Shown here one piece after another: positions 17,005 through 26,166 of a DNA stretch of 64,000 nucleotides (positions are counted from its first letter, which is position 1; each line of letters opens with the position of its first letter). Source of the DNA: Bauldia sp965232525. GTDB lineage: Bacteria > Pseudomonadota > Alphaproteobacteria > Rhizobiales > Kaistiaceae. Below the pieces are notes generated by a model. It was not told where the DNA came from, did no database searches, and saw nothing but the letters and a program-made list of their open reading frames with translations. The position numbers were made by a program, and so were the translations under genes. Location: NCBI RefSeq assembly GCF_965232525.1, contig NZ_OZ246980.1, forward strand, positions 3,162,001 through 3,226,000, read 5' to 3'.

Positions 17005-18921
17005 ATGCTGAACGCACTTCGCCGCGGCGCCAAAGGCTGGGCCGCCCAGCTTCTGATTGCTCTGTTGGTGGTAGCTTTCGCCGTATGGGGTGTCTCGGAC
17101 TTCTTCTCCGGCTTCCGCGGGGACACCGTGGCCACGGTCGGCGATACCGGTGTACCGACGCAGCGGTTCTACCGTCAGTATGAACTGGCGAAACGCCAGC
17201 TTGCGCAGCAGATTCGACAGCCGGTCACTGATCAGCAGGCGAGTGTGTTTGGCATCCCTGGGCAGGTTCTTGGGCAGTTGGTCACCGAAGCAACGCTGAC
17301 CAATCAGGCAGACGCCCTGAACCTTGGGGTCTCGGGGGAAACGCTCAGCCAACAGATAGCGAATGATCCATCTTTTCGGGGATCGACAGGGTCGTTTGAT
17401 CGGGCGGTCTTCTCCCAGGTCGTCAGCTCGAACGGGATGACCGAGAACGACTTCATCGAGGAACTGCGCGAGGGATATGTCCGCCAGCAGCTTGCATCTG
17501 CTTTGGCTGGCGGTGTCGAAGTCCCGGACGCCTATCTGCGCGCGTTCCACGAATACCAGGCCGAGGAACGAAACATCGATTATCTTGTCCTGCCGCCGAG
17601 CCTTGTCGGCGACGTGCCCCCGCCGACCGAAACCGAGCTGATCGCGTTCTTCGAGGAACACCAGAGCGACTGGAGAGCTCCGGAGCTGCGATCGGTGCGG
17701 GTCATGGCTATGACACCGGCCGACCTGGCGGATACGGGCGACATATCGGACGAGGAGGCCCGCAACCTCTACGACGGGCAGGTCGCCGCCCGGTTCACCA
17801 CACCGGAACGGCGTCGCGTCGAGCAGATTGTCTTCGACAGCAGCGGCGACGCCACGGCGGCGGCATCGGCCCTCGCGGACGGTGCGACGTTCGAGGATCT
17901 GGTGGCCGAGCGTGGGCTGACCCCGACCGACATCGATCTCGGGGTCGTGACCCAGGCCGAGATCCTCGACACCACGACGGCCGAGGCCGTGTTCGCCCTG
18001 GCCGAAGGCGAGACCAGCGGCTTGATCGAGGGGCGCTTCGGTCCCGTCATCGTCCGCGTCACATCGGTCGAACCAGAAGTCGTCCAGCCCTTCGACGACG
18101 TGAAGACTGAACTGAAACAAGAGCTTGCCGAGTCGCGCGCGGCACAGGAGATCAGCGATCAACTGGACGTCATCGAGGACGCCCGGGCCGGCGGCGCCAC
18201 GCTGGACGAAATCGCCACCAACTACGGGCTGTCGCTGGTCACCTATCCAGCGGTCGACAGCCGCGGCAACGACGGCGATGGGGAGCCGATTGCCGACCTA
18301 CCGGGTGGCAACGAACTGGTGGCAGCCATCTTCGAAAGCGATATTGGCTTGGAGAACAACGCGATACCGCTCGAAGTCGGATATGTCTGGTACGAGGTCG
18401 CGGCGGTTAGCGAACCACGTGACCGCGAGCTTTCCGAGGTTCGGGAGCGCGTGCTCACCGCCTATCGGGACGCTGCGATCGACGAGCGACTGACCGACAG
18501 CGCGGATGAGATCCGCGATCGTTTGGCCCGAGGCGAAGACATTGCCACCATCGCCGAGGATTATGGCGTCGCGGTCAATGACGCTGAAGCGGTCACCCGG
18601 CTGACGCCGCCGTCGGGAGACCTGACGGGAGTTGCGATTCAGGCAGCCTTTGGCGGGCCGCGCGGTCACACCGCCGTCGCCGATGGCGAGAATCAGAACA
18701 AGGTCGTTATTGCGGTGTCGGAGGTAACGATTCCGGCCTACTTCTCCGGCCTGCCCGCCTCGGATCAGATGGCTGCGCGGCTATCGACTGAGATCAGCAA
18801 CGACTATCTGCAGCAATATGTGACCCAGCTTCAGAACTTGCTGTCGGTCTCGGTGAACCAGGCGGCACTGCAGCAAGTCATCAATCCGCCAGCGCACGGC
18901 GGTCTACACCAAGGTATGTAG
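17005..18921 (+). CDS. PpiD/SurA-type periplasmic folding factor (peptidylprolyl isomerase)
   Basis: A 638-residue inner-membrane-anchored chaperone. A basic N-terminus is followed by one span (AAQLLIALLVVAFAVWGVSDFF, about 14-35). Then come a SurA_N-like helical region (to about 190), a divergent parvulin/PpiC-like domain (about 265-375, FEDLVAERGLTPTDIDLGVV..) and a C-terminal helical region. PpiD-type proteins sit beside the Sec translocon and help emerging outer-membrane proteins to fold. ATGs at 17002 and 17005 are both in frame. 17005 has the better spacing to AAGGA. Location between tpiA and trpE is the standard alphaproteobacterial context. Confidence 0.88.
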   Translation: MLNALRRGAKGWAAQLLIALLVVAFAVWGVSDFFSGFRGDTVATVGDTGVPTQRFYRQYELAKRQLAQQIRQPVTDQQASVFGIPGQVLGQLVTEATLTNQADALNLGVSGETLSQQIANDPSFRGSTGSFDRAVFSQVVSSNGMTENDFIEELREGYVRQQLASALAGGVEVPDAYLRAFHEYQAEERNIDYLVLPPSLVGDVPPPTETELIAFFEEHQSDWRAPELRSVRVMAMTPADLADTGDISDEEARNLYDGQVAARFTTPERRRVEQIVFDSSGDATAAASALADGATFEDLVAERGLTPTDIDLGVVTQAEILDTTTAEAVFALAEGETSGLIEGRFGPVIVRVTSVEPEVVQPFDDVKTELKQELAESRAAQEISDQLDVIEDARAGGATLDEIATNYGLSLVTYPAVDSRGNDGDGEPIADLPGGNELVAAIFESDIGLENNAIPLEVGYVWYEVAAVSEPRDRELSEVRERVLTAYRDAAIDERLTDSADEIRDRLARGEDIATIAEDYGVAVNDAEAVTRLTPPSGDLTGVAIQAAFGGPRGHTAVADGENQNKVVIAVSEVTIPAYFSGLPASDQMAARLSTEISNDYLQQYVTQLQNLLSVSVNQAALQQVINPPAHGGLHQGM

Positions 18922-18963
18922 GCGGTTAGCGATCCTGCTAGCCTGACCCCGGGGACGTGACCG

Positions 18964-20478
18964 ATGTTGATCGACCCGCCGGACGCTGAGTTCGCGCGAC
19001 GCTACGACGCTGGCGAGTCGCAGGTTTGCTGGACCCGGCTTGTCGCCGATCTCGAGACGCCGGTATCGGCCATGTTGAAGTTGTCAGCCGGCCGGGCCAA
19101 CTGCTTTCTGCTCGAGTCTGTGGAAGGCGGCGCCGTGCGCGGCCGCTACTCGATCATCGGCTACGCGCCCGATTTGATCTTTCGGACGATCAGCGGCCGC
19201 GCCGAGATCAATAAAGACCCAAAGAACATCCCGGATCAATTTCAAGTCATTGACGAAACACCGCTCGATGCGCTGCGGCATCTGATTGAAGAGTCGCGGA
19301 TCGAGTTGCCGCCAGAGTTGCCGCCGATGGCCGCCGGCATCTACGGCTATCTCGGCTACGACATGGTGCGGCTGATGGAGGAGTTAGGGGAGCCGAACAC
19401 GGACCCGCTTGGCTTCCCCGACGCGATGCTGATCCGGCCGACGGTCGTAGTGGTGTTCGACGCCGTTCGGGACGAGATCACCGTGGTGACGCCGGTTCGC
19501 CCGTCGGCCGACGTCAGCGCCGAGCAGGCCTACCGGCGCGCGGTCGATCGACTGACGGATGCGGTGGATGCCCTCGACACACCGCTCGACAAGTCCGTCG
19601 ACACCGTCGACGCCGACCTCGACATGCCGGTCGTCTCGAACACGCCGAAGGAGCGCTATCTGGAGATGGTCGCCCGGGCCAAAGAGTACATTGCGGCCGG
19701 CGACATCTTTCAGGTCGTCCTGTCACAACGGTTCGAGGCCCCGTTCACGTTGCCGCCCTTCGCGCTCTACAGGGCGCTTCGCCGGGTCAACCCATCGCCT
19801 TACCTGTACTACCTCGACTTCGGCGAATTCGCCGTCGCCGGGTCGAGCCCGGAGATCCTGGTCCGGGTCCGCGACGGCGAAGTGACGATCCGCCCGATCG
19901 CCGGGACCCGGCCGCGCGGCCATTCAGCCGAAACCGATAAGGCGCTGGAAGCCGAACTCCTCGCCGACCCGAAGGAGCGGGCCGAGCATCTGATGCTTCT
20001 CGATCTCGGCCGCAACGATGTCGGCCGGGTCGCCGAGATCGGATCGGTGGAGGTCACCGATCAGTTCTTTCCCGAGTACTACAGCCACGTGATGCACATC
20101 GTCTCCAACGTGATCGGCCGGCTGTCCGCCGACGAAGACGCGTTGTCGGCACTCGCCGCCGGCTTCCCTGCGGGAACGGTGTCGGGCGCGCCCAAGGTCC
20201 GCGCGATGGAAATCATCGACGAACTGGAGTTGGAGAAACGCGGCATCTACGCCGGTTGCGTCGGCTACTTCACCGCCGACGGCGATATGGACTCATGCAT
20301 CATTCTCAGGACGTCGATCATCAAGGACGGCACCATGTATGTTCAGGCGGGCGCCGGCATCGTTGCGGATTCCGTTCCCGAAAACGAACACGCGGAGTGC
20401 GTCGCCAAGTCCCGCGCCCTGTTCCGCGCCGCCGACGAGGCGGTCCGTTTCGCCTCCGCGGCCGGGCGCGGGCAGTAG
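18964..20478 (+). CDS. trpE: anthranilate synthase component I
   Basis: A 504-residue TrpE that, with TrpG, makes anthranilate from chorismate, the first step of tryptophan synthesis. The N-terminal LESVEGGAVRGRYSIIGYAP region carries the feedback-inhibition-site Ser of the LLES motif. The C-terminal chorismate-binding domain has IAGTRPRG, LLDLGRNDVGRV, GTVSGAPKVRAMEIIDELE and GAGIVADSVPENE. It is not fused to TrpG, unlike the TrpEG of many Rhizobiales. trpG, trpD and trpC follow in one direction. No attenuator peptide was found upstream. Confidence 0.97.
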   Translation: MLIDPPDAEFARRYDAGESQVCWTRLVADLETPVSAMLKLSAGRANCFLLESVEGGAVRGRYSIIGYAPDLIFRTISGRAEINKDPKNIPDQFQVIDETPLDALRHLIEESRIELPPELPPMAAGIYGYLGYDMVRLMEELGEPNTDPLGFPDAMLIRPTVVVVFDAVRDEITVVTPVRPSADVSAEQAYRRAVDRLTDAVDALDTPLDKSVDTVDADLDMPVVSNTPKERYLEMVARAKEYIAAGDIFQVVLSQRFEAPFTLPPFALYRALRRVNPSPYLYYLDFGEFAVAGSSPEILVRVRDGEVTIRPIAGTRPRGHSAETDKALEAELLADPKERAEHLMLLDLGRNDVGRVAEIGSVEVTDQFFPEYYSHVMHIVSNVIGRLSADEDALSALAAGFPAGTVSGAPKVRAMEIIDELELEKRGIYAGCVGYFTADGDMDSCIILRTSIIKDGTMYVQAGAGIVADSVPENEHAECVAKSRALFRAADEAVRFASAAGRGQ

Positions 20479-20590
20479 CCACAGCGTTGCACTGAGACCG
20501 CCCACTCCGATGTAAGTCGGCCATCGCTATGGACTGAGCCGCTCCGGGAGGGCATATCCTGCATGTTTGACGTCGGCAGAGAGCCATCCC

Positions 20591-21199
20591 GTGCTGCTTG
20601 TTATCGATAACTACGACAGCTTCACCTACAACCTGGTTCACTTCCTCGGGGAACTGGGCGCGGAGCCGGTCGTCTACCGCAACGACAAGATCACCGTCGA
20701 CGCGATTGCCGCGATGGCTCCCGAAGCGATCGTCTTGTCGCCCGGGCCCTGCACGCCGAACGAGGCGGGTATCTGCTTGGACGTGGTGGATCGGCTGGGC
20801 ACCACGACACCGATCCTCGGCGTATGCCTCGGCCATCAGGCCATCGGCCAGGCTTATGGCGCACGGATCGACCGGGCACCCACATTGATGCACGGCAAGC
20901 TCAGTCGGATTCACCATACGGGCCGATCGGTGTTTCGTGGCCTCAACGATGACTTCAACGCGACCCGCTATCACTCCTTGACCATCGCGCCGGAGACGCT
21001 CCCCGACACCCTCGAAGCGACCGCCACCGCCGACGGGACGGTGATCATGGGGGCGATGCACAAGACGCACCCGGTCCATGGCGTCCAGTTTCATCCCGAA
21101 TCGATCGCATCGGAACACGGGCACCGTATCCTCCGGAACTTCCTCGATCTCGCCGACGCCTGGAACGCCGAGCGGCGGCCCGAGACGTCCGTCGCCTAG
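20591..21199 (+). CDS. trpG: anthranilate synthase component II, glutamine amidotransferase
   Basis: A 202-residue class I glutaminase that supplies ammonia to TrpE. Catalytic Cys79 lies in ILGVCLGHQAIG, with His168 and Glu170 in VQFHPES. The start LLVIDNYDSFTYNLVHFLGELG is diagnostic. The GTG at 20591 puts the start exactly at the family N-terminus. An in-frame TTG at 20567 would add eight residues and is the alternative. It is 112 bases after trpE and 9 bases before trpD. Confidence 0.96.
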   Translation: MLLVIDNYDSFTYNLVHFLGELGAEPVVYRNDKITVDAIAAMAPEAIVLSPGPCTPNEAGICLDVVDRLGTTTPILGVCLGHQAIGQAYGARIDRAPTLMHGKLSRIHHTGRSVFRGLNDDFNATRYHSLTIAPETLPDTLEATATADGTVIMGAMHKTHPVHGVQFHPESIASEHGHRILRNFLDLADAWNAERRPETSVA

Positions 21200-21208
21200 G
21201 AGCCGAGA

Positions 21209-22222
21209 ATGGCCGATTTCAAGATCATCGTTCGCAAGGTTGCCGATGGCGCGCGGCTTGACCGCGGCGAGGCGCGGGAAGCCTTCGACGTCATCATGTC
21301 CGGCGCCGCGACGCCGGCCCAGCTTGGCGCCTTTCTCACCGCCCTGAAGATGCGGGGCGAGACGGTCGAGGAAATCGCCGGGGCGGTCGCGACGATGCGC
21401 GCCAAGATGACGCCGGTCGACGCGCCGGCCGATGCGGTCGACGTGGTCGGAACTGGAGGCGATGGGTCCGGCAGCTACAATATTTCCACCACCGCTGCGT
21501 TTGTCGTTGCCGGCGCCGGCGTGCCTGTGGCGAAACACGGCAATCGCGCGCTGACCTCACGCTCCGGCGCGGCCGACACATTGGCGGAGCTTGGCATCAA
21601 CATCGAACTCGCCCCACAGGCGATCGCGCGATGCATCAGCGAGGCCGGAATCGGCTTCATGTTCGCGCCGATGCACCATACCGCGATGAAGCATGTCGGG
21701 CCGACCCGGGCCGAGCTCGGGTTCCGCACTGTGTTCAACCTGCTCGGTCCCCTGTCCAACCCGGCCGGCGTCCGCCGCTACCTGGTCGGCGTCTTCTCGC
21801 CTGAGTGGGTCGAGCCGCTCGCCCGGGTGCTCGGTGATCTTGGCGCCGAGCGGGCCTGGGTGGTCCACGGTGAAGGCGGCATCGACGAGATATCCCCGGC
21901 CGGCAAGACCACGGTCGCCGCACTGAATGACGGTAAGGTCGATGTCTTCGCGATTGAACCCGGCGATGTTGGCATCGCCCAGGCGCCTACCGATGCGATC
22001 AAGGGTGGCGACGCGGCTCATAATGCCGAGGCCATGCGCAAGGTCCTGGACGGCGAGCCTGGCCCCTATCGCGACACGGTCCTCCTAAACGCCGGCGCCG
22101 CTTTGGTGGTCGCCGGTATTGCCAAGGACTTCGCCGATGGGGTCCGCCTCGCAGCGGCGGTGATCGACAACGGCAAGGCGCGGGAGCGACTGGATCACCT
22201 CGCCAAGGTCTCGAATGCCTGA
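21209..22222 (+). CDS. trpD: anthranilate phosphoribosyltransferase
   Basis: A 337-residue TrpD that joins anthranilate to phosphoribosyl pyrophosphate. Substrate loops VVGTGGDGSGSYNISTT and KHGNRALTSRSGAAD are intact, as is the downstream MFAPMHHTAMKHVGPTR region. An ATG with a GGAG Shine-Dalgarno 7 bases upstream. Its stop overlaps the trpC start, which points to translational coupling. Confidence 0.97.
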   Translation: MADFKIIVRKVADGARLDRGEAREAFDVIMSGAATPAQLGAFLTALKMRGETVEEIAGAVATMRAKMTPVDAPADAVDVVGTGGDGSGSYNISTTAAFVVAGAGVPVAKHGNRALTSRSGAADTLAELGINIELAPQAIARCISEAGIGFMFAPMHHTAMKHVGPTRAELGFRTVFNLLGPLSNPAGVRRYLVGVFSPEWVEPLARVLGDLGAERAWVVHGEGGIDEISPAGKTTVAALNDGKVDVFAIEPGDVGIAQAPTDAIKGGDAAHNAEAMRKVLDGEPGPYRDTVLLNAGAALVVAGIAKDFADGVRLAAAVIDNGKARERLDHLAKVSNA

Positions 22223-23027
22223 CATGACCGACATTCTCAAAACCATCGAAGCCAGCAAACGCCAGGAAATCGCGGCGGCGAAGGCGAGCGTTCCGCCGGC
22301 CGAGATCGAGCGCCGGGCCGCCGCTGCGCCGGCGCCGCGCAGGTTCATCGCCGCGCTCCAGTCAACGGTTGCAGCCGGACGTCCGGCCCTGATCGCGGAG
22401 ATCAAGAAGGCCAGCCCCTCCAAGGGGCTGATCCGGGCCGACTTCGATCCGCCGTCGTTGGCCAAAGCCTACGAGGCCGGCGGCGCCACCTGCCTTTCGA
22501 TCCTCACCGACGGTCCCTTCTTCCAGGGGGCGCCGGCGTTCCTGGTTGCGGCACGGGAAGCCGTCTCGCTGCCGGTGCTCAGGAAGGACTTCATCTACGA
22601 GCCCTATCAGGTCTTCGAGGCCCGGGCGATGGGCGCCGACTGCATCCTTATCATCATGGCCGCCGTCAGCGACGCGGATGCGGCGGCGATCGAAGCAACC
22701 GCGCACGCGCTCGAAATGGACGTCCTGGTCGAGGTTCACGATGCCGCAGAACTTGACCGCGCGCTCAAGCTGGCGTCACCGCTGATCGGGATCAACAACC
22801 GCAACCTGCGCACATTCGAAACATCGCTGGCGGTCAGTGAAGCGCTGGCCCCCAACGTCCCGGACGACAGGATGATCGTCGGCGAAAGCGGGATCTTCAC
22901 GCCGGCCGACATCGAACGCATGCAGAAGGCGGGCATCAACGCATTTCTCGTCGGCGAGAGCCTGATGCGTCAGGATGACGTTGCGGCCGCGACCGCAAGC
23001 CTCCTAGGAACGACCGTTACCGTTTGA
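22215..23027 (+). CDS. trpC: indole-3-glycerol phosphate synthase
   Basis: A 270-residue TIM-barrel TrpC that closes carboxyphenylamino-deoxyribulose phosphate to indole-3-glycerol phosphate. Motifs are ALIAEIKKASPSKGLIRADFDP (catalytic Lys region), SILTDGPFFQGA, PVLRKDFIYEPYQV, LVEVHD and the C-terminal GESGIFTPADI. It begins at an ATG that overlaps trpD by 8 bases; an in-frame ATG at 22224 is also possible. It is not fused to TrpF. Confidence 0.97.
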   Translation: MPDMTDILKTIEASKRQEIAAAKASVPPAEIERRAAAAPAPRRFIAALQSTVAAGRPALIAEIKKASPSKGLIRADFDPPSLAKAYEAGGATCLSILTDGPFFQGAPAFLVAAREAVSLPVLRKDFIYEPYQVFEARAMGADCILIIMAAVSDADAAAIEATAHALEMDVLVEVHDAAELDRALKLASPLIGINNRNLRTFETSLAVSEALAPNVPDDRMIVGESGIFTPADIERMQKAGINAFLVGESLMRQDDVAAATASLLGTTVTV

Positions 23028-23032
23028 CCGCC

Positions 23033-23551
23033 ATGGCGTACACCGTTCGCCCAGCCCGTTTCGACGAATACGACCAGCTTCCGGAGATCGAGCGAAGCGC
23101 GGCGCAGCGATTCGCGGCGCAGGCCATGCCCGAAATCGCCGCGGGCGAACCGACCGACGCAACCTTCATCGGCGCTGTCGGTGCTTTGGGTGGCGTCTTT
23201 GTCGCCGCGACCGAGCCGGATGACGTGCCGATTGGGTTCATCCTCGTCGGCCTTTTGGATCGGGCGGCTCACATCTACGAGATCTCCGTGCGCGAGGAAC
23301 ACGGGCGGCGCGGCCTTGGCCGCCAGCTCATCGATGAGGCAAGCCGCTTCGCCGGCGCGGAGGGTGTCAGCGCGCTGACACTCGCGACCTTCAGGCACAT
23401 CCCTTGGAACGGACCATTCTACCAACGGCTGGGCTTCCGTTATCTCGAACAAGCAGAGTGGACGCCGGCCTTGTTCATCCTGCGCCAACACGAGATCGAA
23501 TCGGGCCTGTCGGTCGATCAACGGGCGTTTATGCGGTTCGATACCGAATGA
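23033..23551 (+). CDS. GNAT-family N-acetyltransferase
   Basis: A 172-residue GNAT acetyltransferase. The acetyl-CoA-binding motif is ISVREEHGRRGLGRQLIDEA (about 82-101), followed by the FYQRLGFRYLEQAEWTP segment typical of motif B. The acceptor is unknown. The ATG at 23033 lies five bases after the trpC stop. A TTG at 23024 would overlap trpC. Its stop overlaps moaC (ATGA), so it is translated as part of the trp-moa unit. In many relatives trpC is followed directly by moaC, so this gene may be a lineage-specific insertion. Confidence 0.85.
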   Translation: MAYTVRPARFDEYDQLPEIERSAAQRFAAQAMPEIAAGEPTDATFIGAVGALGGVFVAATEPDDVPIGFILVGLLDRAAHIYEISVREEHGRRGLGRQLIDEASRFAGAEGVSALTLATFRHIPWNGPFYQRLGFRYLEQAEWTPALFILRQHEIESGLSVDQRAFMRFDTE

Positions 23552-24033
23552 CCAAGTCCGACCTCACCCATCTCGACCCGACCGGCGCCGCCAACATGGT
23601 CGATGTCTCGGCCAAGCCGGTGACCGAGCGCACGGCGGTGGCGACGGGCCATGTGGTGATGCAGGCCGAAACGCTGGAAACGATTTTGGCGGGCGACGCT
23701 CACAAGGGTGACGTTATCGGCACCGCCCGGATTGCCGGCATCATGGCGGCCAAACGAACCCATGAACTGATACCGCTCTGCCATCCGATCGGCCTGTCGA
23801 AGGTGGTCGTCGATATCGAAGCAGACGAGGCGCTGCCCGGGCTCCGCGTCACGGCGACCACGAAAGTCGCCGAGCGCACCGGCGTAGAGATGGAAGCCTT
23901 GACCGCCGTTTCGGTCGCCTGTCTGACCATCTACGACATGGCCAAGGCAATCGATCGCGGCATGACAATCGGCGATATCCGCCTGCTCGAAAAAACCGGC
24001 GGGCAAAGCGGCGCCTGGCGCGCCCAGTCATGA
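23548..24033 (+). CDS. moaC: cyclic pyranopterin monophosphate synthase
   Basis: A 161-residue MoaC that converts 3',8-cyclo-7,8-dihydro-GTP (made by MoaA) to cyclic pyranopterin monophosphate in molybdenum cofactor synthesis. The conserved block IMAAKRTHELIPLCHPI (about 65-81), the VEMEALTAVSVACLTIYDM stretch and the C-terminal LLEKTGGQSG are present. It starts inside the GNAT stop (ATGA) and its own stop overlaps moeA in the same way. Confidence 0.97.
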   Translation: MTKSDLTHLDPTGAANMVDVSAKPVTERTAVATGHVVMQAETLETILAGDAHKGDVIGTARIAGIMAAKRTHELIPLCHPIGLSKVVVDIEADEALPGLRVTATTKVAERTGVEMEALTAVSVACLTIYDMAKAIDRGMTIGDIRLLEKTGGQSGAWRAQS

Positions 24034-25241
24034 GCCTCCTACCTGTCGCCGAGGCGATCGACCGCATCGTCGGCGACGTCGATCCGCTGTCGGCGGAGAC
24101 CGTTGCCATCGCCGATGCCCATGATCGGGTCCTGGCCGAACCGCTCGTCGCCCGACGCGACCAGCCGCCCTTCCCCGCCTCCGCGATGGACGGTTACGCC
24201 GTCCGCGCTTCCGACGCGACCGCCGGCGCGCGCCTTACCGTGATCGGAACCGCGGCCGCCGGGGATCGTTTTGGCGGTGCCGTGTCGCCGGGCGAAGCCG
24301 TTCGCATTTTTACCGGCGCGCCGGTTCCGCCCGGCGCCGACACCATCCTCATTCAAGAAAACGCCGAGCGCCTCGACGAGAACACGGTATTGGTCCGCGA
24401 GCCGCCCGAACAGGGACGCCATATCCGCATGGCGGGTCTCGATTTTCGTGCCGATGACGGATTGTTGGGCGCGGGATCGCGGCTGACCCCCAGCCAAATC
24501 GCCCTCGCGGCAGCGATGGGATACGGCGCCCTGCCCGTTCGGCGGCGGCCAATCGTGGCGATCGTCGCCACCGGCGACGAACTGGTTCCGCCCGGGGCCG
24601 AACCGGGTCCCGATCAGATCGTCTCGTCAAATAGTGTCGGTGTTGCCGCCATCGTCCGGGACGCCGGCGGCGCTCCCCACGATCTCGGCATTACCGCGGA
24701 CGAACCGTCGGCGCTCGCCCGCTCGATCGCCGCGGCCGAAGCCATCTCCGCCGACATCCTGGTGACCCTCGGCGGCGCGTCAGTCGGCGATCACGACCTG
24801 GTTCAGAAAGCCCTGCTCGACGCCGGCATGACGCTCGACTTCTGGCGGATCGCCATGCGGCCCGGCAAACCGCTGATGTTCGGTCGACTGGGAGACCGGC
24901 GTGTGCTGGGCCTGCCGGGCAATCCGGTCTCGGCGATGGTGTGCGGCCTCCTGTTCCTGAAGCCGCTGGTCGGAGCTCTGCTCGGCCGGCCGCGCGTTGA
25001 TCCAACGGAGGCTGCCGTGCTCGGCGCGCCGATGCCGGCTAATCAGGCGCGGCAGGATTACGTCCGCGCGCGCTTCGGCGAGACGTCGGACGGACGGCCC
25101 CTGGCGACGCCACTCCCGGTTCAGGACAGCGCCATGCTGACCGTCCTCGCGGAAGCCGACTGCCTGATCGTCCGCGAACCGCACGCCGAGCCGTCGTGGC
25201 CAGGCGACCCGTGTCAGATCATCCGCTTGCGTGGCCGGTGA
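24030..25241 (+). CDS. moeA: molybdopterin molybdenumtransferase
   Basis: A 403-residue MoeA that inserts molybdate into adenylylated molybdopterin. Features are FPASAMDGYAVR near the N-terminus, the IFTGAPVPPGADT stretch, the MPT-binding domain with LVTLGGASVGDHDLV, RIAMRPGKPLMFG, LGLPGNPVSAMV, and domain IV at the C-terminus. Full length and intact. In relatives lexA follows closely. Here a 5-kb transporter block lies between them, and a decayed piece of a second moeA is found at 30527-30640. Confidence 0.97.
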   Translation: MSLLPVAEAIDRIVGDVDPLSAETVAIADAHDRVLAEPLVARRDQPPFPASAMDGYAVRASDATAGARLTVIGTAAAGDRFGGAVSPGEAVRIFTGAPVPPGADTILIQENAERLDENTVLVREPPEQGRHIRMAGLDFRADDGLLGAGSRLTPSQIALAAAMGYGALPVRRRPIVAIVATGDELVPPGAEPGPDQIVSSNSVGVAAIVRDAGGAPHDLGITADEPSALARSIAAAEAISADILVTLGGASVGDHDLVQKALLDAGMTLDFWRIAMRPGKPLMFGRLGDRRVLGLPGNPVSAMVCGLLFLKPLVGALLGRPRVDPTEAAVLGAPMPANQARQDYVRARFGETSDGRPLATPLPVQDSAMLTVLAEADCLIVREPHAEPSWPGDPCQIIRLRGR

Positions 25242-25253
25242 GTCTGTTGGGCG

Positions 25254-25261
25254 GTCCGCTG
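25254..25261. repeat. left copy of an 8-bp direct repeat flanking the ABC block
   Basis: GTCCGCTG occurs here, 13 bases after the moeA stop, and again at 30509-30516 at the end of the ATPase gene. The two copies bracket the inserted transporter block. In windows of this size an 8-bp match can arise by chance, so this is weak evidence for an insertion duplication. Confidence 0.2.
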
Positions 25262-25309
25262 TGCATGGGCTGCGAACTTCATGCGATCACCGAGACCGGC
25301 ACGGATAGG

Positions 25310-26158
25310 TTAGCCTTTGGTAGCGCCAAGCGTCAGGCCGGCGATGAAGTGCCTCTGTAGGACGAAGAACAAGGCCACCGGCGGCAAGGCCGCCAGAATC
25401 GCGCCGGCCGAGATCAGTTGCCAAGAGGCGAGCCATTGGCCGCGAAGCGCGCTGATACCGGCGGTGACCGGCTTGACGCTATCGCTCTGCACGAGAACCA
25501 GAGTCCAGAAGTAGTCGTTCCAAACAAACGTGAAGATCAGCACAGCGAGTGCGGCGAGCGCCGGCCGAACCAGGGGCAACACAATAAACCAGAAGATCTT
25601 GTACTCGCTGACGCCCTCCACCCGCGCCGACTCGATCAGTGCGTTCGGCAGGCCGGAGATGAAGTTTCGCATGAAAAGAGTGCAGAATCCTGCCTGGAAA
25701 GCGAGGTGGAACAGGATCAAAGCCAAATGCGTATCGTAGACGCCGGTGACCAGTGCCATGTCACGCACCGGAATCATCAGAATTTGGAACGGGACGAAAT
25801 TGCCGCCGACAAAAAGCGCGAACAGCCAGATGTTGCCCGCGAACCGGTACTTGGCGAGCGCGTAGCCGGCCGCCGCGGCCAACGCCACCGAGCCGATCAT
25901 CACTGGAATGGTGATGATCAGCGAGTTCAGGATAAACCGCGCCATCGGCGTCGATTCAAAGACGACGAGATAGTTCGCGAACTCCCAGGTATCCGGCCAT
26001 CCCCAGTAGTTGCCTTGATTGATGTCTTCGATGGAGCGGAGCGATGTCAGCATCACCGCGCCCAGAGGTAACAGCCACAGGATCAACGCCACCGGCAGAG
26101 CCACCCGGTAGGACACATTGGCGATCGGCGACGCCTTCTGGATCGGACGGGGAAACAC
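25310..26158 (-). CDS. carbohydrate ABC transporter permease (MalG-like, CUT1 family)
   Basis: A 282-residue inner-membrane permease with six spans. The cytoplasmic EAA loop reads LIESARVEGVSEYKIFWFIVLPLVRPAL, the site that docks onto the ATPase. It is the MalG/UgpE-type partner of the permease encoded just upstream. The start chosen is GTG at 26158 (V-F-P-R-P-I-Q-K), 8 bases after the stop of the first permease, giving family length. Frames that start earlier overlap that gene and encode unrelated residues. The transported sugar is unknown. Confidence 0.9.
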   Translation of the reverse strand: MFPRPIQKASPIANVSYRVALPVALILWLLPLGAVMLTSLRSIEDINQGNYWGWPDTWEFANYLVVFESTPMARFILNSLIITIPVMIGSVALAAAAGYALAKYRFAGNIWLFALFVGGNFVPFQILMIPVRDMALVTGVYDTHLALILFHLAFQAGFCTLFMRNFISGLPNALIESARVEGVSEYKIFWFIVLPLVRPALAALAVLIFTFVWNDYFWTLVLVQSDSVKPVTAGISALRGQWLASWQLISAGAILAALPPVALFFVLQRHFIAGLTLGATKG

Positions 26159-26166
26159 AGCGCCGT

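Noticed and set aside
20479..20590. A trp attenuator between trpE and trpG
   Set aside because: No short peptide with Trp codons and no terminator-antiterminator pair was found there or upstream of trpE.
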